Source of the DNA: Pseudokineococcus marinus
GTDB taxonomy: Bacteria > Actinomycetota > Actinomycetes > Actinomycetales > Quadrisphaeraceae
Assembly (NCBI RefSeq): GCF_013004605.1
Contig: NZ_JABEMA010000002.1
Coordinates: forward strand, 1 to 46,434
Direction: 5' to 3'
DNA: 46,434 bases
Shown here in pieces: positions 1-8,205 of the stretch. The translations under genes and the position numbers were made by a program. How positions within the stretch are numbered: the stretch's first letter is position 1; each line of letters opens with the position of its first letter. The notes beneath the pieces are model-generated. The model did no database searches, was not told the DNA's origin, and worked only from the letters and a program-made list of their open reading frames with translations.

Positions 1-2
1 GC

Positions 3-323
3 GCGGACGACGCCCTCGGCCGCGTCCCCACCGCCCTGAGCCGCGGCGTCGTCGGCACCGCCGGTGCCGCGGGCTCCGCCGACGACCGCCTCGACGCCGG
101 CGTCCGCGCCCTCGCCCGTCGCACCGACGGGGCCGCCGGCCTCACCGCCCGTGCCGACGACGGCGTCGACCGCGCCGTCCACGGCGTCGCCGCCGGCACC
201 AAGCGCCTCGGGGGGCTAGTGCGCAGCGCGCAGACGGGGCAGCTGCACGACTACTACGCCCAGCTCGTCGTGGTGCTCGGCGCCGCGGCGGTCGGTCTCG
301 TCCTCTACGTCTCCCTGAGGTGA
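3..323 (+). CDS. nuoL: NADH-quinone oxidoreductase subunit L, C-terminal part (5' end outside window)
   Basis: The last 106 residues of the largest antiporter-like membrane subunit of complex I, which couples NADH:quinone electron transfer to proton pumping. The open frame runs in from the left edge. It shows a long Ala/Asp/Arg-rich helical stretch matching the lateral connecting helix, then RSAQTGQLHDYYAQL, a pattern typical of NuoL just before its last membrane span, then a hydrophobic terminal helix ending LVLYVSLR. Its TGA overlaps the GTG of nuoM by 4 nt (GTGA), so the two are translationally coupled. Family and context make this call firm; only the start is missing. Confidence 0.92.
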   Translation, partial: ADDALGRVPTALSRGVVGTAGAAGSADDRLDAGVRALARRTDGAAGLTARADDGVDRAVHGVAAGTKRLGGLVRSAQTGQLHDYYAQLVVVLGAAAVGLVLYVSLR

Positions 324-1810
324 GCGTGCTCTCTCTCGTCGTCTTCCTGCCCCTCGTGGCCGCGGTGGTGCTCGCCGTGGCGCGGGGCCTGCCCGACGCC
401 GCGGCCCGTTGGGCGTGGGTCGGTGTCGCGCTCGTCGAGGTGCTGCTCGTCGGCGCCCTGTGGGCGCGGTACGAGACCCCCGAGCCCGGCTCGCTGGCCT
501 TCGACGAGCAGGTGCAGTGGATCCCCGGCCTCGGGGCGAGCTACCACGTGGGCCTCGACGGGCTGTCGCTGCCGCTCATGGCGCTGACGGCCGTGGTGTT
601 CGCGGCGTGCGCCGTCTACGCGCTGCGGGAGAGCACCCGCCCGCGCACCCAGGCGGCGCTCTTCTGCTTCCTGCAGACGACATGCCTGGGCCTGTTCGCG
701 GCGGCCGACCTCATCGTCTTCTTCCTCTTCTTCGACCTGTCGATCGTCGGCATGTACTTCGCCATCGCCGGCTGGGGGCACGGCAAGGCGCAGAAGTCCG
801 CGCTGCACTTCTTCCTCTACACGTTCCTCGGGTCGCTGGCGCTGCTGCTGGGCTTCATCGGCCTGTACGTCGCGTCGGGCTCCTTCGACATGGTCGAGCT
901 CGCGGCCGACCCGCCGCTCGTGGGCACCGGCGTCACCGGCGGGCTCGTGCTCGCGGCGGTGCTCGTGGGCCTGGCGGTGAAGACGCCGACCGTCCCGTTC
1001 CACACCTGGCTGCCGCCCGCGCACACCGACGCGCCCGCCGTCGGGTCGGCGGTGCTCGCCGGGGTGCTGCTGAAGATGGGCACGTACGGGTTCGTGCGGG
1101 TCGCGATGCCGATGCTCCCCGACGCGTGGCGGTCCTTCGCGTGGGTGGTGATCGCCGTCGGCGTCGTGTCGGTGGTGTGGGGCGCGCTCGTCGCGCTGGC
1201 GCAGACCGACCTCAAGCGGATGGTCGCCTACACGTCGGTGAACCACATGGGCTACGTCGTCGTGGCGGTCGGCGCCGCGGGCGTCGTCGGGGGCAGCGCC
1301 GAGGAGGCGCGGGCGCTCGCGGTGACGGGCGCCGTGACGCAGATGGTCAGCCACGGCCTCATCACCGGCGCGTTGTTCCTCCTCGCCGGGGTGCTGCAGC
1401 GCCGCGCCGGCACCTACGAGATGAGTCGCTTCGGCGGGCTCGCCGGCCGGGCGCCGCGGTACTCGGCGATGTTCGCCGTCGCGGCGTTCGCCTCGCTGGG
1501 GCTGCCGGGCTTCTCGGGGTTCGTCGCGGAGGTGCAGGTCTTCGCGGGGTCCATCGCGACGGTGCCGTGGACGGCGGTCGCGCTCGTCGGGATTCTGCTG
1601 ACGGCGGCCCTCTTCCTGCGGGCGCTGCAGCGGCTGCTGACCGGCGAGCCCGGCGAGCTGACGGCGTCGGTCGGCGACGTGCGCGCGTCCGAGCTCGTCG
1701 CCGTCGCGCCGCTGCTCGTGCTCGCGACGCTGATCGGGGTGCTGCCGCGGCCGCTGCTGGAGGTCATCGAGCCGGCGGCGCAGACGGTCGTCGCGCTGGT
1801 GGGGCGCTGA
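320..1810 (+). CDS. nuoM: NADH-quinone oxidoreductase subunit M
   Basis: 496-residue antiporter-like proton-pumping subunit of complex I in the cytoplasmic membrane, normal length for NuoM. Many hydrophobic helices are visible. Family hallmarks include the KTPTVPFHTWLPPAHTDAP segment and LAQTDLKRMVAYTSVNHMGY, typical of Nqo12/13/14-type subunits. In the helix that usually carries the essential pumping glutamate (E144 in E. coli NuoM, followed by MYFLI..WGH) this protein reads FFDLSIVGMYFAIAGWGH, with Asp at that place. GTG start chosen because it overlaps the nuoL stop. It lies 6 nt before nuoN and is surely co-transcribed with it. Confidence 0.97.
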   Translation: MSVLSLVVFLPLVAAVVLAVARGLPDAAARWAWVGVALVEVLLVGALWARYETPEPGSLAFDEQVQWIPGLGASYHVGLDGLSLPLMALTAVVFAACAVYALRESTRPRTQAALFCFLQTTCLGLFAAADLIVFFLFFDLSIVGMYFAIAGWGHGKAQKSALHFFLYTFLGSLALLLGFIGLYVASGSFDMVELAADPPLVGTGVTGGLVLAAVLVGLAVKTPTVPFHTWLPPAHTDAPAVGSAVLAGVLLKMGTYGFVRVAMPMLPDAWRSFAWVVIAVGVVSVVWGALVALAQTDLKRMVAYTSVNHMGYVVVAVGAAGVVGGSAEEARALAVTGAVTQMVSHGLITGALFLLAGVLQRRAGTYEMSRFGGLAGRAPRYSAMFAVAAFASLGLPGFSGFVAEVQVFAGSIATVPWTAVALVGILLTAALFLRALQRLLTGEPGELTASVGDVRASELVAVAPLLVLATLIGVLPRPLLEVIEPAAQTVVALVGR

Positions 1811-1816
1811 CCGGCC

Positions 1817-3238
1817 GTGGACATGAGCGGCTCGATGAGCATGGGCGCGGACGTCGTCGCCGTCCTGCCCGAGGTGCTGCTGCTCGTGGGGGCGCTGGTG
1901 GCGCTGGTCGGCGGGTCGTTCACCCCGCGCGAGCAGCAGTGGCGGGTGCGGCTGGTGGCCGTGGCGGCGCTGGTGGCCTCGGCGGTCGCGGCGGGTGTCG
2001 GCCTGGTGTCGCCGGCGGGGCCGGTGTTCTCGGGGACGTACGACGTCGACACGGCGACGGGCGTGGTGCGCCTGGTCGTGGCGGCCTCGACGCTGCTGGT
2101 GATCGGGCTGGGCGTCGAGGAGGTGGCGGGGCACCGGCAGGAGAGCGAGACGTACGCGCTGCTGCTGCTGTCGGCGACGGGCGCCGTGGTGCTCGGCGGG
2201 GCGGCGGACCTGCTGGTGCTGGTGGTGGCGTTCCTGCTGGGGAGCATCCCGCTGTACGCGCTGGTGGGGCAGGCGCGGACGGGCCCGGCCGCCGAGGGCG
2301 CGATGAAGACGTACCTGCTGGGGGCGCTGCTCGGCATCGTGCTCATGGCGGGGGTGACGGTGCTGCTCGGCGTCGGCGGGGGCGAGGCCGGGTACACGGG
2401 CCTGACCGTCGCGCTGGCAGGGGCGCCGGCCGGGGCGGTCGCGGCGGGCGCGGTGGCGGTACTGGTCGGGCTGATGTTCAAGGCCGGGGGCGTGCCCGGG
2501 CACTTCTGGGTGCCGGACGCCGCGCAGGGCGCGTCGGTGACGGCGGCGGCGCTCCTGACGACGGTGCCGAAGGTCGGCGCGCTGGTGGCGGTCTTCCGGC
2601 TGGTGGAGGCGATGCCGGCGGCAGTGGACGTGCAGCTCGTCGTGGCGGTTCTGGCGGTGGCGAGCATGACGCTGGGGAACCTGGCGGCGCTGGGGCAGAC
2701 GGCGGTGCGGCGGCTGCTGGGGTGGTCGACGGTCAGCCAGGTCGGGTACTTGCTGCTGCCGGTGGCCGTGGTGGGGCGCACGGACCTGGCTGAGCCGGCG
2801 CTGTTGTTCTACCTGGCGGCGTACGCGGTGACGAACCTGACGGCGTTCGCGGTGGTGGCGGCGTTGCCGGGGCGGGAGTCGCTGGAGGACTACCGCGGGC
2901 TGGCGCGGGCGCACCCGTGGTTGGCGGGGGCCCTGCTGGTGAGTCTGCTCGGGCTGCTGGGGACGCCGCCGACGTCGGTGTTCGTGGGCAAGCTGCTCGT
3001 CGCGACCGCGGCGTGGGACGGCGGGGCCGGGTGGTTGGCGGTGGTACTAGTGGTCAACACCGTGGCGAGTCTCTTCTACTACGTCGGGTGGCTCGCGACG
3101 GTGCTGCGGGGTGGGCAGGCGGACGGCGAGTACCCCGAGCCGCGGGCCTGGGCGGCGGGAGCTGCGGTGTGGGGGGCAGTGCCGATCGTGGTGCTCGCAG
3201 CCGTCGCCGAACCAGCGGTGAGGCTCGTCGTCCGTTGA
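1817..3238 (+). CDS. nuoN: NADH-quinone oxidoreductase subunit N
   Basis: 473-residue third antiporter-like subunit of complex I. It is rich in membrane helices and carries the conserved blocks AMKTYLLGALLG and GLMFKAGGVPGHFWVPDAAQGA, which supply the buried lysines of the proton channel, and the later TAVRRLLGWSTVSQVGYLL block. It starts with GTG six bases after the nuoM stop; an internal ATG (MSGSM) two codons later is an alternative. It is the last gene of the nuo operon here: downstream there is more than 500 bp without a convincing gene and composition changes. The N-terminal third is less conserved, as usual in this subunit. Confidence 0.96.
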   Translation: MDMSGSMSMGADVVAVLPEVLLLVGALVALVGGSFTPREQQWRVRLVAVAALVASAVAAGVGLVSPAGPVFSGTYDVDTATGVVRLVVAASTLLVIGLGVEEVAGHRQESETYALLLLSATGAVVLGGAADLLVLVVAFLLGSIPLYALVGQARTGPAAEGAMKTYLLGALLGIVLMAGVTVLLGVGGGEAGYTGLTVALAGAPAGAVAAGAVAVLVGLMFKAGGVPGHFWVPDAAQGASVTAAALLTTVPKVGALVAVFRLVEAMPAAVDVQLVVAVLAVASMTLGNLAALGQTAVRRLLGWSTVSQVGYLLLPVAVVGRTDLAEPALLFYLAAYAVTNLTAFAVVAALPGRESLEDYRGLARAHPWLAGALLVSLLGLLGTPPTSVFVGKLLVATAAWDGGAGWLAVVLVVNTVASLFYYVGWLATVLRGGQADGEYPEPRAWAAGAAVWGAVPIVVLAAVAEPAVRLVVR

Positions 3239-3819
3239 GGCCCGTGACGGCCGCACAAGCCCCAATCCTCACTGAACCCAGTGCGAGACGCTGCGCCGAC
3301 TGTGACACCCACCGGACGGTGCAGGCGGAGTCTGACCGTGACGAAGCGACTCCTCCGGTCTAGACGCCGCCGACGACGCCTGCGAGCTTCTGCCTAGGGG
3401 ATGACGCGCCCGGCCACGCCCCCGCGGGCAGCAAGTGCAGCGATGACGCTTACGCTCGAAGCTCAGGCGGCGACGCGAGAAACATGCTCTCCGGTGGCGT
3501 CGACCCCGGCGCCGGTGGAACGGCCGGAGACGTCTCGGGCCTGCTCTGATGCCGTGTCCGCCGCCGCAGTCGCCGACGCCATCATGCTGCCCTGCCGGAA
3601 CGCCGCCTGATGCCCGTACCCAGGCGAGGCGCCCCACCTCCACGGCTTCCCACCGGGCAGGTGGGGGCCTGTCGCGGAGGGGTGCGGACCGCTTGGCGGC
3701 CACTTCGTTGGCGCATAACCGTCGCCCCGACCTCCAAGCTGCAGTCGCACCGTCACCCGCCTGTCGGTGGTCTCTGGCATGGTTCGCTCCCGAAGTGTCC
3801 GACTTTAGAGGAGACGTTG
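3239..3819. other. Gene-poor stretch after the nuo operon
   Basis: 581 bases with no convincing intact gene. Open frames exist on both strands but their translations look like GC-driven shadows. On the minus strand around 3463-3600 a frame reads ADTASEQARDVSGRSTGAG and similar, faintly like the signalling region of a methyl-accepting chemotaxis protein, with a stop inside; this is too short to call. No clear U-tract terminator for nuoN was seen. A GAGGAG ribosome site near the right end belongs to the next gene. Confidence 0.5.
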
Positions 3820-4236
3820 ATGGACCCGCTTCTGCAGGTGAGGCACCTTATGGCAGTGGGCCTGCCACCGATGCCAGAGCCCCCGGGCATTTTGCCGAGC
3901 GGAGGAAGCCTCGTTGCTCTCTGCTTTCTGGGCATCTTTATGGTCAGCCTCGTCACTCCTTGGGTGGCCGTGATGGCGCGGCGCCTAACCCGTCAACGAT
4001 TGGCGGCGCGCAGGTACGTCGACGAGCGTGAGAAGTGGGTGGGCTTGCTGCCCGTGCTCGCCCCGTGCGGAGTGTTGGCGATCGGCGTCGTCTCGATCTT
4101 GGGCTTAGGGGCGGTCATAGTGCCGCCCGAGCCGCCCTTGCTTGTCGTCGCCGCGCAGGTTGGTGTCGCCGTCGGAACGCTGCTGGGCTTGGTCCCTTCC
4201 TTGCTCTTGTACCGGTACTCGCACCGAAGGTTCTAA
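3820..4236 (+). CDS. Small hypothetical membrane protein
   Basis: 138 residues, family not recognised. I chose the ATG at 3820 because AGAGGAG (3807-3813) sits 6 nt upstream; an in-frame start at 3610 would add an unlikely Arg/Pro-rich leader. Three hydrophobic segments are visible: about residues 26-50 (LVALCFLGIFMVSLVTPWVA), 70-92 (LLPVLAPCGVLAIGVVSILG) and 100-128 (LLVVAAQVGVAVGTLLGLVP), with a basic stretch (ARRLTRQRLAARRY) between the first two. The end is Tyr/Arg-rich (YRYSHRRF). GC is lower than in nuo. It stands alone before the low-GC island carrying the defence genes; any link to them is only positional. Confidence 0.6.
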   Translation: MDPLLQVRHLMAVGLPPMPEPPGILPSGGSLVALCFLGIFMVSLVTPWVAVMARRLTRQRLAARRYVDEREKWVGLLPVLAPCGVLAIGVVSILGLGAVIVPPEPPLLVVAAQVGVAVGTLLGLVPSLLLYRYSHRRF

Positions 4237-4628
4237 GGGCGCGAGTATGCCGATGGGGCGGCATAGGGCCATCAGTTCTAGCGTCCCGGCCGCCCATGTC
4301 GAGCTAAGTACCCTGGACCGGAGGCTGGCCGAGAGGGCCGCCGACGCTTCGGTTTACCTTGACCGACCCGGCACGTTCGAGGGTCGATCGAGGCCTGCAA
4401 GGGCGCCTGGAACATCTGCGCGGCGTTGTCTTGGGCGCCCGAACGTGACCTAGCGAATCGCCCGATCGTCGCTTAGGGCCGGAGGCAACTAGCCCCCGGC
4501 CACAGCGTGATTGTTCGTGAACCCCGGAGGGGGCGCCACGGCCAAAACGGTTTCTGCATGTCCATGCCGACGTGCCACCCGCCTGCGCATCCGTGAGCGA
4601 TACGAGTTGCGCCGGGTCAGCTTAAGTA
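4237..4628. other. Low-GC gene-poor stretch between convergent genes
   Basis: 392 bases between the small membrane gene (plus) and the end of the helicase gene (minus). No open frame here has a recognisable product. The only clear structure is the hairpin at 4477-4501, listed separately. Base composition is visibly less GC-rich than the flanking backbone, consistent with acquired DNA. Confidence 0.5.
4477..4501. terminator. Hairpin between convergent genes, possible terminator
   Basis: GGCCGGAGG (4477-4485) pairs with CCCCCGGCC (4493-4501), 9 bp with one mismatch, around a 7-nt loop. It lies downstream of both the small membrane gene and, on the other strand, the helicase gene, so it could end either transcript. 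No U-run follows on either strand. Confidence 0.4.
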
Positions 4629-6757
4629 TTAGTTCGGCCTGGACACAACACCGAGGCCTGCTAGCACATCATCGACAATCCAAAGCTCCACCTCCGACAG
4701 GGCCGAACGGGTCCGCGGCTGCTGGGCCAGTGCTATGAAACTCTCGAGCACTTGCGATATGTCCCCTTCTTCGACCATGCCTAGTTGGGAAAAGCGTAGG
4801 GCCAGGGGCAACGGCAGACCGTACTCGTCGAGTTCTAGGAGGTTTGGGGCGAGGAATAGATTCTCCACTCGCGACAAGTAGAACTCGTAGTTGCCCCGTG
4901 CTTCGCCCAGCGAGGTAGCCACCTCGTTGTAGATGCGTTGAGATGCGCGCAGCAGTGACGGAATTGTGAAACCCATCCAATTGCGCTGGAACGCAAGAAC
5001 GGAAGCGACCACGTCACTGAGGTCCTCGCTCGGAAACCGATACATGTTCTGACGGGCGACCAATTCTCTGAAGTCACCTTGCGCGTCACGGACTGCACCG
5101 AGGGTGCCCAATAGACGATTGACATTCATGCCGCGGCGCTGTCGCGGGCTCATCAACTGCACGAAGGCGAACTCGAGTACCGCCCGACCCTCGTTAGCGG
5201 TGGGGTAACCAGACCAGGCGAAGTTTCTCCTCAGTGCTCGCTGTGACTTCAATTGCCGGGCAGCCTCAATTTGCAACTCTGGGTCGAATCCTCGATTCGC
5301 CCTTATGGTCTCTATGGATAAGTCAGGTTGCCCCATCACGGCTTGAAGGCGTTCCCTGGAGACACTATTGAGGTCACGCTCAGCAAGCTGGACGATTGAC
5401 GAAAGGGGGGCCGCCTCCGATTGCGAGTCGATGGGTATGTCGACCTCAGTCTCTACGGCCGCGGGCGGCGCCATGTACGTGATGACGTTGCCCACAAAGT
5501 GGCTCGCCATCCGACCGGCTCGCCCCCTGACGTTACTGAAGGTGAAATAGTCGATCGGTTGACGATCAATAGCCTATCATATATGACGACATTTTTGGCT
5601 GAGGTGTTGACACCTTCGATCAACGTGGTGGTACACACCAAGTCTTGAATTTGCCCAGTTCCAAAGAGTCGAATCATGATTCGTTGCAGGCTTCGAGGCA
5701 TAGGCCCGGTATGGGTGCCTACGCCTCTCTGGAGGGCCGCCACAACCCGCCAAGAGGGGTGGTAGTTGAGGGCCAACCAAGCTGCAACGTCGGTGGTGAA
5801 GGCACCCGGGGGTGGGACAGCGTCGAAGCGGGAAACATCGACAGCCACCCGCTCGGCTCGAGAAGGCGCAGAGACGAAGACCAGCGTGGAACCCGTCAGA
5901 CCAGACCAGTAGTCGGCCATATCTTCGAGGCGGTCATTGTCCGACACGTATGAACGGTCTTCCACGTCCACCGCCACGGTCTGGTAGTTCGACACCATCA
6001 GACTGCCACGCAGGTCGGAATCTAAGGAGGCCGCTAGGCTGCTCACGTTCGGCCCAGTTAGATAATACTGTGCCCCGGTAGCCCGCAGGCGACTCCACGC
6101 GATGTTGAGAAGACTCATTCGTTGGTCGTTGGAGTCACGAGCGTTGAGTTTGTAGAACTCGTCAATCATGAAGAGGTCGACTTCAGGCATGGTCGGTAAT
6201 TCTAGAAAGCGTTCCTGAGTGAGAACGTAGATATTCCGATCCTCCGCCGCCTGACTGGGATGCGTTATGACGTTATAGCGTTCCGAGAACCTGACAAGAC
6301 GACGCCGCACCTCATCAATGAGTGCGATGGTCGGCACGATGACAACAATGTTTCGCCACTTCTCGGAAGCCACGAGGGCGTCCAAGATGACAGACTTGCC
6401 GAAGGATGTCGGCGCAGACAGGATGACGCTTCTGCCGTCCATGAGTCGATAGAAGACAGATGATTGCTCCGAGTGGAAAAGGAAATCTCTGTCCTGGAGA
6501 TTGACGTCCGGGCGGTGAAACTCCACGGCCAGGGCCTCGGCCGCTGACAGCCCCGGTCGCTGCAGACTCAAATACGGATAAAGCCCGAAGTGAATGCAGA
6601 GCGAGTCGACCACTGAATCGATCGCCGACATGCCTGCGTACAAATCTAGGAAGCGGATGAGCCGCTGTCGTCCTTCCTCGTGACGACTCGGCTCTCGCGT
6701 ATAACGAGCGAGCGTCCTTATCTCTCGGAGACCTGAAGCATCCACCGGCTGAGTCAT
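4629..6757 (-). pseudogene. hamB: Hachiman helicase HamB-like, frame broken once
   Basis: SF2 DEAD/DEAH-type helicase, the likely motor partner of the DUF1837 nuclease upstream. The first frame (from ATG 6757) shows a Walker A segment SAPTSFGKSV (about 113-122), a DExx box MIDEFYK (198-203), LTGPN (233-237) and CTTTLIEGVN (375-384). After about residue 401 this frame turns to nonsense and stops at 5453. The expected continuation, IDYFTFSNVRGRAGRMASHF with the motif VI arginines, is in another frame and runs on to a TAA at 4629. The break is at about 5551-5561, in TCGATCGG: loss of one base, or of one TCGA unit, would explain it. Joined length is about 710 residues. The start is fixed by GGAGA just upstream and a 9-nt gap after hamA. 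Sequencing error, real inactivation or recoding are all possible. Confidence 0.78.
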
Positions 6758-6766
6758 GTTTCTCCG

Positions 6767-7615
6767 CTACAGTGTCTGGTAGGTCATCAGCGTGTTGTGG
6801 GCGAGGTCCCGCACCGCCTTCGTCTCCTTCAGCGGAAGCACAATGAAGGCGATGACCACGGGGAAGTCAGCAGGCAAGCCATCCTTGAAGATCTCCCAAG
6901 CTTCCTGCGCCTCCTGTAGCAGATCTTCGATGTAGGCGTCAGAGACCTTGTTATGTCGTGCAATTACATCAGACTGGAAGGTAAGCAGGACCGGCATAAC
7001 TATTCGGTCCAGGATCACATCGAGTGACGTGTTCTCGTCCAGCAGTTCAGTCAGTGCAGCACTGTGCGGCCATCCATCGTCGAACTTATTGGAGACCGCG
7101 ATGAATTCTCGGCGCAGGAACTCGTTGCTGATGTGGTCTTGGATGCTGCGCACTACCGCGTTGATCGCCGACTTCATGTCGGTATAGAGCTTCGCTTCCC
7201 CCAGCCAAACGTCGAGTTCGCCTGTGTCATCGACTACGACATGGACGGCGTCGAACCCTTTCGCTGTCTCGTTAGGGGAGTCGAGGAAGAAGATTTTGCT
7301 TACGGCAGGTTCGGCCCCGTAGAAGTCTCGAAGTATGCCGTGGAGGATAAGTTCCCCAAATTCGCCTCGTCGCTCGTACTTGTCAGTGTCATAGACCATC
7401 TTGGCCGATCGAGCGAGCGCTGCAGCGGCACTGTCGCCGTCAACCTTTTGCCACTCTGAGTAGCTTAGCGCGAAGGAGGTGAGATGGCGACGGAAGGCGT
7501 CTCTTACTAATTCTTGCGCACGCCATCGGCCTTGCTCATAGCCGACACAGAATACCTTGAGTTTCGGCTTGATCTCGTCGTCGCTCTTGCGGCACACGAG
7601 CAGCGGTTTGCTCAT
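6767..7615 (-). CDS. hamA: Hachiman nuclease HamA-like (DUF1837)
   Basis: 282-residue protein of the DUF1837/HamA C-terminal family, known as the effector nuclease in Hachiman and in the related AbpAB phage-resistance system. It has the family layout: RRGEFGELILHGILRDFYGA (about 82-101), then FDAVHVV with Asp122, then WLGEAKLYTDMKSAI with the E140-x-K142 pair of a PD-(D/E)xK fold. I prefer the ATG at 7615, preceded by a G-rich run, over the in-frame ATGs at 7630 and 7672, which lack a ribosome site. Its TAG lies 9 nt before the helicase start, so the two form one operon. GC is much lower than in the flanking genes, consistent with horizontal acquisition. AbpA is the main alternative name. Confidence 0.82.
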   Translation of the reverse strand: MSKPLLVCRKSDDEIKPKLKVFCVGYEQGRWRAQELVRDAFRRHLTSFALSYSEWQKVDGDSAAAALARSAKMVYDTDKYERRGEFGELILHGILRDFYGAEPAVSKIFFLDSPNETAKGFDAVHVVVDDTGELDVWLGEAKLYTDMKSAINAVVRSIQDHISNEFLRREFIAVSNKFDDGWPHSAALTELLDENTSLDVILDRIVMPVLLTFQSDVIARHNKVSDAYIEDLLQEAQEAWEIFKDGLPADFPVVIAFIVLPLKETKAVRDLAHNTLMTYQTL

Positions 7616-8205
7616 GAAGCCCCCCGTCATCTTGGTCGCATCACCGTCGTGGTGCGCGTGGAGTGTCGACATAGGCGTCCACGCCCCAGCGGTGAACTAG
7701 CAGTGCCCGTTGCGACTAGCGCCCAATGCTCCTTGATGGCAGACAGTAGACACACGTCGGCACTGGGTCACGACGACGCGCTGTCGTCGCAGCGGCTGAC
7801 GGTCATATCGCGGCCTGCGGTCGTACTGCGTCTACTTCACGGTCAGTGCCCCATGCGACGGGTTCGCGTAGTGGTCGTCAGGCAGGCGAGCCCGCGGGCG
7901 GCCTGGGGGGCGAGCGCGGGGGTCTAGTTGCTCAGAGCCTTCGTGCGGGGCTCGCGCTCCCCCAGTTGCGGCGGTGAGTCGTCGCTTGCCGCCGCCGCCG
8001 CCGGCGGTGGCTTGCGCGCGAAGACGCCTCCGCAACGCCCGGGGGAGTGCTCTCCAGGGCCAGACGTCCCTCCAGCATGCGAGCCGCTGTAGCGGCCGGG
8101 ACGAGGTGTACTTGCGCCTCCTCGGGCCGGGCGGCTCGTCGCCGCGGTCGTGGGTGGTGTCGAGGGTCATGCGCCATGAGGGCTCCTACTGAGGGGGAGT
8201 GGGGG
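7616..8205. other. Non-coding junction upstream of hamA
   Basis: 590 bases with no supportable gene. The left third keeps the lower GC of the defence island; beyond about 7840 the composition returns to the GC-rich backbone, so the island edge is likely near 7.7-7.9 kb. The hamA promoter should lie here on the minus strand, but I see no convincing -35/-10 pair. An inverted repeat at 7771-7789 is listed separately. No integrase, tRNA gene or obvious flanking direct repeat was found. Confidence 0.5.
7771..7789. promoter_or_regulatory. Inverted repeat upstream of hamA
   Basis: CGACGAC (7771-7777) and GTCGTCG (7783-7789) form perfect 7-bp arms around GCGCT, about 155 bp before the preferred hamA start. 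It could be an operator, but GTCGTC/GACGAC words are common in this genome, so chance is a real alternative. Confidence 0.25.

Noticed and set aside
305-2914. Very long minus-strand open frame opposite nuoM and nuoN
   Set aside because: Arg/His/Gln-rich shadow of the real genes caused by high third-position GC; no domains.
3463-3780. Minus-strand frame resembling part of a chemotaxis receptor signalling region
   Set aside because: Only about 40 residues look suggestive, a stop interrupts it and no other part of such a receptor is present.
5453-5510. Overlap of the two helicase frames as a programmed -1 frameshift
   Set aside because: No slippery heptamer or downstream pseudoknot seen; an indel in the TCGA repeat is simpler.
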